From the NCBI GenBank assembly GCA_902729315.2, contig LR746275.1, forward strand, positions 2,450,501 to 2,514,500: a stretch of 64,000 nt of DNA, in the 5' to 3' direction. The DNA is from Spirodela intermedia. Its lineage: Eukaryota; Streptophyta; Magnoliopsida; Alismatales; Araceae. This document shows positions 1 through 9,868 of the stretch, one piece after another; the stretch's first letter is position 1, and every line of letters begins with the position of its first letter. A model generated the notes under the pieces. It made no database searches. It worked only from the letters and a program-made list of their open reading frames with translations, and had not been told where the DNA came from. A program made the translations under genes and the position numbers.

Positions 1-1
1 T

Positions 2-379
2 GCGGAAGTTCACCAGAATCTGGCGGTGATCGAGGGGGAGCTCCGGGAGGGGCACTTCAAGGGGAGGAGGTTCTTCGGTGGGGAGAAGCTGGGGCTGCTC
101 GATGTAGTCGTCGGCTGCGGGTCCTTCTGGTTGTCGATCTTCGAAGAGGTGGCGGAGGTGAAGCTGATCGACGAGGAGTCCTTCCCTCTCTTCCATGGAT
201 GGCTCAGACAGTTCGAGGCGCAGGAGGCCGTGAAGGAGACAATCCCCCCCGCCGACCGGCTTCTGGAGTACGCCAGGGAAGTCCGCCATTATCTCGTCAG
301 CTTATCATCCCAAGTCAAAGCCACCAGCGATGACAGCGGCAGAGTTAACGTTGACCCTGAGGAGGACAAGGATGGCTGA
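2..379 (+). CDS. Tau-class glutathione S-transferase, C-terminal part (5' end outside window)
   Basis: The reading frame is open from base 2 to a stop at 377-379 and gives about 125 residues without a start codon, so this is the last exon of a gene entering from the left. It matches the all-alpha C-terminal domain of plant tau GSTs: the stretch FFGGEKLGLLDVV, followed by a W- and F-rich helix, then EESFPLFHGWLRQFEA and a terminal EYAREVRHYL helix. Tau GSTs are usually two-exon cytosolic enzymes that conjugate glutathione to xenobiotics and oxidised lipids. The C-terminal domain supplies the hydrophobic substrate pocket; the catalytic serine lies in the N-terminal domain, which is not visible here. 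An acidic tail after the domain (EEDKDG) is slightly longer than usual. Family assignment is firm; substrate and subclass member are not determinable. Confidence 0.85.
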   Translation, partial: AEVHQNLAVIEGELREGHFKGRRFFGGEKLGLLDVVVGCGSFWLSIFEEVAEVKLIDEESFPLFHGWLRQFEAQEAVKETIPPADRLLEYAREVRHYLVSLSSQVKATSDDSGRVNVDPEEDKDG

Positions 380-511
380 TAAACTTGGCTTGTTGTGATT
401 TTCATTACGGGAAGCTGACAGCTGGTGTCCGTGTGTTTTTAGGGGTAATGGCACGTGAGGTTTGTCGTTAAAGGGTTTCGTATCGTTGTCTGATGCTTAA
501 GGCTTTGTATG

Positions 512-565
<54 letters not shown>
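512..565. repeat. (CT)n microsatellite
   Basis: Nearly perfect CT dinucleotide tract of about 54 bases downstream of the GST stop codon. Confidence 0.95.
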
Positions 566-568
<3 letters not shown>

Positions 569-776
569 ACTAAGTAAAGTTAAATTGTCGGCCACCAGTA
601 AGCCCCAATTTGTTCTCTTCCGGGTGTTTGTGCCCGGCGATCGGGAGGAGAATCAGCGGCGAGGGAGGCGCGGGGAAAGCGCCGGGCGAAAGGCCTACAA
701 AATCTACGTTCCAGCGTCTTTTGGCTTGGCCAGCCACATTCACAAGCATGCGAGAAACTTGTTCCACATGCCTATA

Positions 777-813
<37 letters not shown>

Positions 814-1170
814 TGGCATGTTGTCGAGGCTCGTGCTGGTCTGCAGATGTCTAAAGAGAGTGAAGCCAGAAATGGTTTCATAGGATGCATGGAGGGCGTA
901 AGGGAGGGAGGAGAGAGAACAGAAAACCTTGGATACATCGTCAAGTGAGAGAGAGGAGAGGCGTCACGTTGGCTGGTGATAAAACAGAGACGAAGAAGAC
1001 AATCCTACATAGAGACAGTCCTACACGCATAGGTTAGCGTCTCATTTAAGATACGAAGCCTCATGTGGGATACGAGTCTAAGAGAGATATATATATATAT
1101 ATATCTGGATGGTTTTTGTTTGTTTAGTTAGAGAGAAACGCGTGGATCTTAGTGTAGGTATGCATATCTA

Positions 1171-1173
<3 letters not shown>

Positions 1174-1219
<46 letters not shown>
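1174..1219. repeat. (GA)n microsatellite
   Basis: Perfect GA tract of about 46 bases. A short AT tract lies 70 bases before it at 1086-1104. Confidence 0.95.
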
Positions 1220-1224
<5 letters not shown>

Positions 1225-3308
1225 TCCTTTGATCTTTATGTACGTAGACATTTCTGTAGAGCCTGAAACATTTTAATCTTCATGTGGGTAGATAAAAATT
1301 TAGAGAGAGAAAGAGAAATGCGTTGATTTTTACGTGGGAAGGCGGAGAGAGAGATGTTTTCATCCTCAGTTCTATTTCGAAGATCTAAATAAATTATACA
1401 AAAAAAATTTCGATCACCAAAGACTCAAATTCGCGGATATATCATTGACAAAACTTATACTTTGGGTTCCAAAGATTAGATATATGTGTATACTTTGACC
1501 TCTCTCTCTGTCTCCCCGCCCCCAAGAACGGTGTACGGCAACGCCTAAGCTGGGCCTGGTTCCATGACATCCACAATTTCTAAAAATAATCATCGAATAA
1601 ATGAAGATATTTTCTTGAAATCCGTAATCAACAAATGGCTTGATCAACCGGATTCGATCAAATTCGCAGTCGGCGAACCAGGCGATTCAAAGTTCCGCCT
1701 GCCGCCGCTGCCACGGCACCTCCAGCGGCCTCCGCGCTGCCGTCGATTCTACGACACCGGCATAGGCCTCTGCGCTGCCGCCGGGCGCTGACCGGCCTCG
1801 GGGAATGCGTTGACCTTCCCTACGCCCAAGCCAGGTCTCAAGTATTTGACCAGCGTTTCCCTCGTTGTCTCCACCGTGGCCGCTGTCGCCTCCGGCGCTT
1901 CGACGCTGTGAAGAAGATGAGGGGGGAAGCGCAACTCGTTCTCACTGTGGTAGCAGGAGGAGATCCCCAGGAGGGAGGAGTTCAAGAACCCTAATCACGC
2001 CAGATCTCGCCAAGGCCTTCGACCTCCCCGCAAGCCCCTCCATGTCTCCCCTCCACGCCACAGATTCAAAGTCTAGGAAGAGGAGGAAGAAGGAAGATGC
2101 TGATGCTTCTCCTGCGAACAGATTACGACTGAAGAACCATGATTGCACTAATGCTTCTATTGAAGCAGCCATGGCGCCTGTGTATTGCGCATGGTACGCA
2201 AGAAGGGCCTTATCGTGCATATGTTCTTCGACTTGTGATGCACTTACAAAATCTCTATTTATTTATTTTTCAAATATAGAACTTTATTTGAACTATCAAG
2301 TAATTCGAATAACACCCATAAACCATGCTAATCACAAACATTTCCCACTCATAATGGGGTTTGCAACGGATGAATTACTTCATATTATCGGCTTTTTTCA
2401 TTCGATATCGAGATATTGAATTAATAAATATTTTCCGATAAGTTTCAAGGTATTAGTAAAACGAGTAAAGAATACCTGAAAAACATAAATAATTATTAAT
2501 TATTTCAGTCTTCACAATATTCTACACGTCGTCTCTTCTTCGGCTGCTTATTCGCATAAATAATATTTTTAAAATTTTGACATTATGTAATATTTTTTTG
2601 GAAAATATAATTTGGGTATTTGATCAACTATTTTAAGAAGAAAGCCAGGAGACCAGACCCGGAGCGGCCGTGGACCGCCAAGGACGAGTCACGTGGACCG
2701 CCGCTTCTGACTCTAACTGGCACCGCGGTTCTCGACCAATGGGAACTCAGTACTCGTCAGCGTGAAAAGACCTATCCCTCTGCTGTTGCTCCGTCCAGCT
2801 GGTCACGTGTCCATTAATCTTCCCCTAAAGTTGGGCATATTATTTCACCCCTCGATAATTGTACATTTCCATATATACTCTAGGGCACCCAGGAAAACAA
2901 ACCTAGACGTCCAATTATTCCTATCAAACAGTAAGTGGAGTGTAGGGGCTAAAACCATGAAATATAATAATTGTTTAAATAAAAAATTCGTACCACCTTG
3001 AATTGACCCATCCGGATGGTGGATCTCACGCAAAAATATTCCATATTTAAATTTTAAAGATTAGGTCAAAATGAATGTCAGGGAGATTTTAGGTCAATAT
3101 ATTTATATTATTTTGCTATTATTGTGCCCGTTGATTCCTAGAATTATATTTATTTATTAAGCTTGGAAGTATATCTTTGCGTGAGCGCTTTCTCTGTTTG
3201 GCATAATTATTTGGTTCAGAAAGTGAGCTACTTTTGCTAGCTTCTACAAGGTTAGTCTACAACCAGAAATCACAACCAGCCGTCGCCTCTCTCTGTCTCT
3301 CTGAGTCC

Positions 3309-4607
3309 ATGGGGGAGAGCTGCACCTGCAGGAGCTCGCGGAGCTTCTCATGGCTGGTCAAATCCTGCCTCCCCGATCCCACGGCCGCCAGTCCCGGGCC
3401 GCGCCGCCCCACCTCCCAACGGTGGTTCACGTCGAGGGACGATCCGCAGCCGCCGCCGCCCGGTGAACGTCGCCGCCATAAATCTTTGGACGAGCCCTCC
3501 CTCTCCTCCCTCCCCGACGATCTCCTCCTCGAGTGCCTCTCCCGTGTCCCCACCTCCTCCCTGCCGTCGCTCTCCGTGGTCTGCCGGCGCTTCTCCATCC
3601 TCCTCGATTCCCCCGACTTCTTCCTCCGCCGCCGCTCCCACGGCCTCCTCCGCCGAACCTTCCTCGCGCTGTCCATCTCCGAAGCCGGCCTCCTCGTCCT
3701 CTCCTCCTCTGGGGACCCTCCGCTCGCCGGTGCCACCTGGACCATCCTCCCCCTCCCCGCCGGTTTATCCGACGGCGGCAGCTTCTCCTTCTCCTTCTGC
3801 CGGTTCGTCCCCGTGGGAAGATCCATTTTTCTGCTCGGCCGCCGCTCCGCGATCTGCTACGACATCTGGCGGGGCGCCGCCGCCCCCTGCGCGCCCACCC
3901 TCTTCCCCAGGAAGAAGTTCGCCGCCGCCGCCATCGGCGGCAAGATCTACGTCGCCGGCGGGTCGACCCAGACTTCCGCTGTCGAGGAGTACGACCCCGC
4001 AACCAACGCCTGGAAGGTGGTATCGGAGGCTCCCAGGCGGCGCTACGGCTGCCTCGGCGCGGCGGCAGACGGCGTCTTCTTCGTCATCGGCGGCCTGAAG
4101 GTCGCCGGCCGTGGGGAAGCCCGTGTAGACGCTTACACCTACGCCGGCACGATGGACCTCTACGACGTGCAGAGAAGGGCCTGGCGGCGGGCCCGTGCCG
4201 TGCCCGGCGGAGGCTGCGTGGTCGCCGCCTGCGCCGCCGGCGACATCGTCTACGCGCTCGCGAGCCACGCCGTGGAGGTGTCCTTCTGGCGGTGGGAAGG
4301 CGGAACGGCAGCGAAGGGCGGTGGCGGGTGGGCGAGGCTTCCGCCGCCGCCGGTTCCGCCGCTGGCGCGCGTCGCCAGGGCGGGACGGTTTGCATGTATC
4401 GGCTTCGGGGCGAGCACGGTGGTCCTGCTGGTGCACATCTCCGGTGGGCCTTCCTCCGCCGGCGCCGGCGACCGGCGCGGTGCCAGCAGGAGTTGCGACA
4501 GGGAGAGGCTCCTGCTAGTGTACGATGCTGTCACCGGGGAGTGGTTCCCCGGCGCCGCCCTCCCCCCGGCGCTTTCGCGGGTGGCCTGCGTCTGCGTCGA
4601 CTGCTAG
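3309..4607 (+). CDS. F-box/kelch-repeat protein (At5g26960-like)
   Basis: A single GC-rich exon encodes 432 residues from the ATG at 3309. This start is preferred over upstream in-frame codons because MGESCTC...FSWLVKSCLP is the typical N-terminus of the At5g26960 group. An F-box lies at about residues 66-108 (SLPDDLLLECLSRVP, then PSLSVVCRRF). Kelch repeats follow, with the diagnostic GG followed by Y/W pattern: IGGKIYVAGGST, EYDPATNAW, GVFFVIGG and a DLYDVQRRAW blade. Such proteins are substrate receptors of SCF (SKP1-CUL1-F-box) ubiquitin ligases: the F-box binds SKP1/ASK and the kelch propeller binds the target. The target cannot be read from sequence. Codon use is extremely G/C-ending, unlike the AT-rich flanks, but this matches other intronless genes in the window and does not suggest transfer. 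Family call is secure; orthology to one Arabidopsis gene is likely but unproven. Confidence 0.9.
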   Translation: MGESCTCRSSRSFSWLVKSCLPDPTAASPGPRRPTSQRWFTSRDDPQPPPPGERRRHKSLDEPSLSSLPDDLLLECLSRVPTSSLPSLSVVCRRFSILLDSPDFFLRRRSHGLLRRTFLALSISEAGLLVLSSSGDPPLAGATWTILPLPAGLSDGGSFSFSFCRFVPVGRSIFLLGRRSAICYDIWRGAAAPCAPTLFPRKKFAAAAIGGKIYVAGGSTQTSAVEEYDPATNAWKVVSEAPRRRYGCLGAAADGVFFVIGGLKVAGRGEARVDAYTYAGTMDLYDVQRRAWRRARAVPGGGCVVAACAAGDIVYALASHAVEVSFWRWEGGTAAKGGGGWARLPPPPVPPLARVARAGRFACIGFGASTVVLLVHISGGPSSAGAGDRRGASRSCDRERLLLVYDAVTGEWFPGAALPPALSRVACVCVDC

Positions 4608-5409
4608 CTCTCTCTCTCTCTTTCATCCGACTCCGGTCGCCGGCGAGGATGGCGGAGCTCTTCGGCGGCGGCGGCCGGGAAATCCGGAAGAACAGCAGCA
4701 GCATATGAGTTGTCGGTTTCTGCCCTCGGGAGCACCGCCCTTTTTTAATTTCACACACACCCACGGAAGATTATCTATTATACATATCTACTCTCCCCCG
4801 GGAAGCGGCCCGACCAGCATCCGATGATTTATTTCTAGATCCAACGGTCCCAATTTTTTACATTTTTTTATTCCCCATCATCCTATTAATTATATCGTTC
4901 ATTTTAGAAAAAATTATATCTCAATCATGGCTAATGTCAATAATGTAGAAGATATTATGCCAATCTTATTTTATTTTATTTATTTTTAAATAGATTTAAA
5001 GATGGGTGGGAAGCGGATGGTTAGTGAGCTCTACCAGACGTCATCATGCCCCAGTTTGTCAGCGTTGACTTTGCATCTACAATGGGATCAGCGCTGGCGT
5101 CATTCAATCCGGCCCGTCGATTTGGTTTCGACTACTACTAGCTGTTGGCACGTGTGAAGCATATGGTTGCTGTAATGATTGATTAAAGGCCCATGTTTCT
5201 AATTGGGCCATTCTATTGGGCTTAAATGTAGTCGATAGTTGGTGGGTTGGACTGGAGTTCAGGGATGGTGGCCTGGCCCATTAACAGTTTTATGGAAGTT
5301 AGGGGTATATGTGGAGTTTCACTTTTTGAGGTCGCCTTATCCCGATAAGAGTCGCCGGAGAGTCAGCTGGCGGGGAGGGGGGAGTAGCGGAGCGGAGCCA
5401 GGGAGGGAA
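4608..5409. other. Intergenic region and promoter of chloroplast RPL34
   Basis: The first part is the 3' region of the F-box gene and an AT-rich stretch without coding potential. The last 230 bases carry the motif cluster annotated separately. Confidence 0.6.
5188..5280 (+). promoter_or_regulatory. Site II (TGGGCY/GGCCCA) cluster upstream of RPL34
   Basis: Four site II-type motifs are visible: GGCCCA at 5188-5193, TGGGCC at 5204-5209, TGGGCT at 5217-5222 and GGCCCA at 5275-5280. All lie within 230 bases of the ATG. In plants such elements are bound by TCP factors and are common upstream of ribosomal-protein genes. The link to this gene's expression is inference. Confidence 0.55.
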
Positions 5410-7445
5410 ATGGTGATGTCCATGGCGACGCTCTCCGGTGCAGCGCCGCTTGTCGCGTCGCTCGGCCTCATGGCCGGCGGGAGGCGAAGCGGTTGCGTGT
5501 TCTCCTCTGTGAGCGTCGCAAGGTGTCCGTGTTCGGCGCGTTCCAGTTCTCTTCCCCATACCTCTTTCCTCTCTTCCTCGTCCGGAACGCTGTCCTTCCC
5601 TTCGTCCTTCTCAGGTAATGCTTCACAGATCAAGGAAATTTTAAATTGGTTTTAAATCTCGTTCGTTCACTCTCTCTTGGAGCAGCAGCATTTTCTTTTT
5701 TTTTTCATGTTTTAGATCTCCATTTTTGTATTTACTTCATCTTAGTAGCGGCATCTATGTTTACTACTTGTTTTCGCCATCAGTCCTGTTCAACAAGAGG
5801 AGTGCTCATAGTTGCGCCGCTATTTTTCACACTTCTCGTTCAATTGCTCGATTCATTTGCCACTCTCGAAGTTCTATTTCCGCTTTTTGATCCTATAAGC
5901 TTTTGAGGGCATGAAGAGGGAAGCAAACGTTCTTGGTACTGATGTGAGGTGTGGGGTATGGACGCTACTTGGGATATACACTGGCGCGATTTTCATTGCC
6001 AAACAAGACTCGTGATGGACTCTATGGGGGGCGTAGGGGGCAGGCATTCCATTGGGGGGCACTTAGACTCGTGATGGAGGTAAAGATTATCTTTACTCGT
6101 GAATAATCAGCACACAATTTCCTTTGGAACACTGGAACACTGAATTCCATTTGCATCTAGAGGTCTTACCTTCAAAAATGAGGGTCACGTCTCCATAACT
6201 CAATTTGAGTTGTGAATAAATTTGTCAAAATTCGTTTCCTATCTAACACTCCTTTAGAGATCAACCTAATATTCTATGTCAGGCCAATGTGCCTGTTTAA
6301 TGTGCTATCTCCAAAAGAATATGCATAATGGGGCAACGCTTGCATCACTCATAACATCAGTCCCATTATTTTTTTCATCACTGGATTGATTCAATCTGCC
6401 AATTGTGATCTGCTTTTGGATGAATGAATATTTCAAATAATATTACATGAGGCCATTTTAATCAACTGTTCGCTTCTTTTTCGAGGTATTTATTCTTTCT
6501 GTTCTGGCTCTCCTTGACCCCAAATTTCGCCGGTAACTAGTTTAAATCTTTTCCATTCCTGCGAATACTGGCAATATCAGATCGAAAGATATTAATAGTG
6601 CATTTTTTCATGATATTAATAGTGCATTTTTTCATGAAAAATTCATAATTACGGTAAGTAATGTGGCTTATCAGTAACATGATGCCCATTACATATATCA
6701 ATAGTGTTTTTCCCTTTGCGCTGCCGCCCCTGCTGCTCTCTCTCTCTCTCTCTATCTCTCTCTCTTTCTTTATGTAGATTTCTTGCTGTCATTGTTCTGT
6801 TTCCCCCGAGCTACACAACTGTGGATATGTGACACACGGAACTAGGTTCCTCTTGACTTTCAGTGAATCGGCGATAAAAAACTGGCCTGACCCAGCTAGC
6901 CTATCGATATTCGAGGTTGATTTATGAGGTAATGTAACATGTAGATCAAAGTTTAGGATGTGGGCACCTACCTTCTGCCACTTTTTCACATGCTTGAGAA
7001 ACTCTTGGCAACTTCAAATCCTAGGCAAATATCACTTCCTCATTGGGTTCATTTCTGTCTTTCATTGATCATCTTTAACAGGCATTCATACTATCATAGG
7101 ATAGATTGCCGGAAAATAGACTTTTTTCAAGATAATACAGTCCACTGTGAGCTGATCAAACGATCTGCGTGGGTCCCCCCCCACTCCACAGGCCTCGCTC
7201 TGGGCCTGGATCTTGGCTTCGGCAGGCCTCTGTCAGAGAAGCGGAGGGGGCTACAGGTGCGGGCGGGGAAGCCGGCGCTTTGCCTGACGAAGAGGAGCAG
7301 GTCTCGGAAATCTCTCGCTCGGACCCACGGGTTCCGCCGGAGGATGAGGACGACCACCGGAAGAGCGGTGCTGAAGCGGCGGCGCGCCAAGGGCCGGAAA
7401 GTTCTCTGCACCAAGACGAACCATAACAGCGGGAAACGCTCCTGA
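5410..7445 (+). CDS. RPL34: 50S ribosomal protein bL34, chloroplastic
   Basis: Two coding exons, 5410-5614 and 7192-7445, are joined across a 1.58-kb GT-AG intron in phase 1 and encode 152 residues. Exon 1 is a serine-rich, basic chloroplast transit peptide starting MVMSMATLSG; the first of three close ATGs is used. Exon 2 resumes at the conserved LALGLDL segment, passes a VRAGK sequence where the mature protein probably begins, and ends with the highly basic bL34 core (KRSRSRKSLARTHGFRRRM, then GRAVLKRRRAKGRKVL). The protein belongs to the large subunit of the plastid ribosome and is encoded in the nucleus. Arabidopsis has the same two-part organisation. The intron holds CT tracts near 6740 and a 25-bp tandem duplication near 6590. 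Identity is secure; the exon junction is supported by phase and homology. Confidence 0.93.
6586..6640. repeat. Short tandem duplication in RPL34 intron
   Basis: A unit of about 25 bases containing GATATTAATAGTGCATTTTT is present twice back to back with almost no divergence, so the duplication is recent. Confidence 0.85.
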
Positions 7446-8802
7446 TCGAATCCCGCTTGAGGTGGACTCCACATGTTGGCACTTGCTTAGCCGGACCTCC
7501 TTTGTTTTCTTTTTCTTTTTACTATCCGCATGCATTGGTTCCTGGGAAAATTGTCGATAGAGGAGCTCCTCCATGAATCTGATTTCTTTTGCAGCAAATT
7601 CGGGTGATTTGCATGATCATCATCCTTCCATATTTCTTCTCTGATGTTCGTAATTGTCATCATTTTGTTCCATGGGTTTTTCCTTTCTATGGGTTGCTGA
7701 TGAAACCCTTAGAGAGAGAGAGAGAACATACAAAATCATTAGTTGGATGATCGGCTTCTCTCTCTCTCTCTCTCTCTAGCTTCACGAAGAAGCATGATCC
7801 AACATTCGTGATTGAAGACATTGTGATGGAGCGGATATCCTCAAATCTCATACAACAAACTAATGATAAAGATATCCCCACATGAATATACATGCGTTCT
7901 TCTACTTAGCAAAGATTTTAGTGGGGAGGGGGAATACAGCATTCAGGCAGATGTCATTGAGAGAAACTGGTGTTCTTGAATGTATGAAACACATGGTCAA
8001 GGTGACTTTTCCGTCAGAATTCGTACAAAGCTACAGGGTTTGCTTCGATAAATGCAGGTTGACTTTTTCTTCGGTTCTATCTGTGCGAAGGATAAGAACC
8101 CACCATATTCTGAGAGAATTCAACAAAGAAACATAAAGTCAACGCAGACCGAAGAGGGAAATGGAGACACACAAGAGTAGTTTCTTGTTTACTTGGGCAA
8201 GGAGAAAACACGACGCACTGACTAGCCTAAAATCAGCTGCAACTGAGACTCAAAGTCTTGCTCTTGCACTTTCAATCTCTTCATGAATCTCCCGTCCCCC
8301 CAAAAAAATTAAAAATAAAATTTGAATATTTAATTTCCCCATGGTGGTCAGAACGTAATATATATACATATTATTTCGCATCAAATTGGAGACTGGAGAA
8401 GAAAGATAGAAGAAATGGAGAAAGATGGCCTACAGTCGTACACCAGAATGAAGTAACATCTGAAGCATTCTTCTCCTATGGCGAATGCCTGTAGACCACA
8501 AAATTTAAGCAATATCATCTATAGGAAAAAGTCTGAAATACATAATTAATACGAAATATACCCAGAATAATCTTCAAAAATCAGTCTTGATCCATTTGCT
8601 CAGGCATTTCAGAAAATAAACATAAAACAACAGGAGCAAAGGTAACTGCGCATAAATGTTAGTTTTTTAAAAAGCATTCTCAGTAGCTCAAATATTAGAA
8701 CGTTTTTCTGTCGATTTTTTTTTCGAAGCATTCTCAACATTTTGTCATTTTACGTGAAAAATACCCAATGACATGATCTTACCTGGGTTGATGAAACCCA
8801 TG

Positions 8803-8843
<41 letters not shown>

Positions 8844-9868
8844 TGAAATGCATATTGACTGTCTCTTACAGTGATACCAATTTTTAAAAAATAAGCCATA
8901 AATAATACATAGCAATTTGAAGTTGGCGTCAAAAGAAGTAAATCCAGAATGCATTTCGAGGTAAGGAGAAAGACACCAGCGCCCTCCAGTACCTTCGTCA
9001 CTTCCCAAGTTCCCCACGAAGCTTCTCAGGTCACGCGTCATGCTGACTGGTTCTTCTCCCTCGCCTGCCTCCCTGCTCCGCTAGTTCTGAACTTCCCTTC
9101 TTCGCACACTCGAGAGCAGCCCTGAATGATGCATATACTACGTAGAACATCTCGGAACATTCCATCAATGGCATCAGGGACGAGCCAACGGGCTGCGGAA
9201 AAAAGCGTAATTGGTACCTGACACGCGCGAGCTCCAGCCTCAGGCGATCGATCTCACCTTTTTGGAGGGGAAATTTCTGGGTATCAGCCTGGGCCAAGAC
9301 GGCTGGCTCCTGCTCGCCGCTGCGTGACGGCTGCCGCTCGAAGGTCGGCTTGCGATTTCTTGCCCTTCTCTACGATCAGACGAAGGCGATGGATGTCCTC
9401 TCGGGTCACGGATAGTTCCCCGTGCATCCCCCATGCGATCCTCCACCAGCTTGCAGTTCTCTCTACTACGAGCCTCCCGATCTCTTCCCCTCGAGGGCCC
9501 AGCGGTTCGTAGTGTTCTAGATGGGCGGGGCTAGGTCCGGCCGAGCCCAGGACTTTCCGAGCCCATTAATACCACAACGTGAAATGACCCTTCACTAGTA
9601 AAGTTGACGATATTATTTTTTTAAAAAAATACCATCTAATGGGCCTTAAATCAGACCCTAGAAAGCCCAAATTAGACTGGGCCCTACACCTATCCTAGAG
9701 AGAGAGAGAGAGGGACGCACACGCATCATCAGTGATCTCAGGGAAGAAGCCGCGGAGGGAGAAGAATAAAATGAGGCAAACCTGAAGAACAGAGCCACAC
9801 TGTACACCTTCATGGAAGAGAGAGAGAGAGAGAGAGAGAGAAACCTCCCACCTCACAGGCGACCATCA
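7446..9868. other. Intergenic region between convergent RPL34 and receptor kinase
   Basis: No gene is supported. GA and CT tracts occur at about 7711-7724, 7757-7779, 8802-8842 and 9699-9712, the first two in opposite orientation and about 33 bases apart. Near 9040-9450 the minus strand reads as short charged coiled-coil-like segments (see findings). The final part is the 3' region of the kinase gene. Confidence 0.55.

Larger units (their letters stand above)
380..3308. other. Intergenic region with GA/CT and AT microsatellites
   Basis: No gene is supported. It holds a CT tract at about 512-565, a GA tract ending in a G run at about 777-810, an AT tract at 1086-1104 and a GA tract at 1174-1219. 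From about 2240 to 3200 the sequence is AT-rich. A 1.9-2.2 kb stretch has a GC-rich open frame discussed in the findings. The right end is the presumed promoter of the F-box gene; I could not fix its TATA box. Confidence 0.6.

Noticed and set aside
3533-4708. 391-codon frame overlapping the F-box gene, and several minus-strand frames there
   Set aside because: Arg/Pro-rich shadows created by the high GC content of the true F-box/kelch frame.
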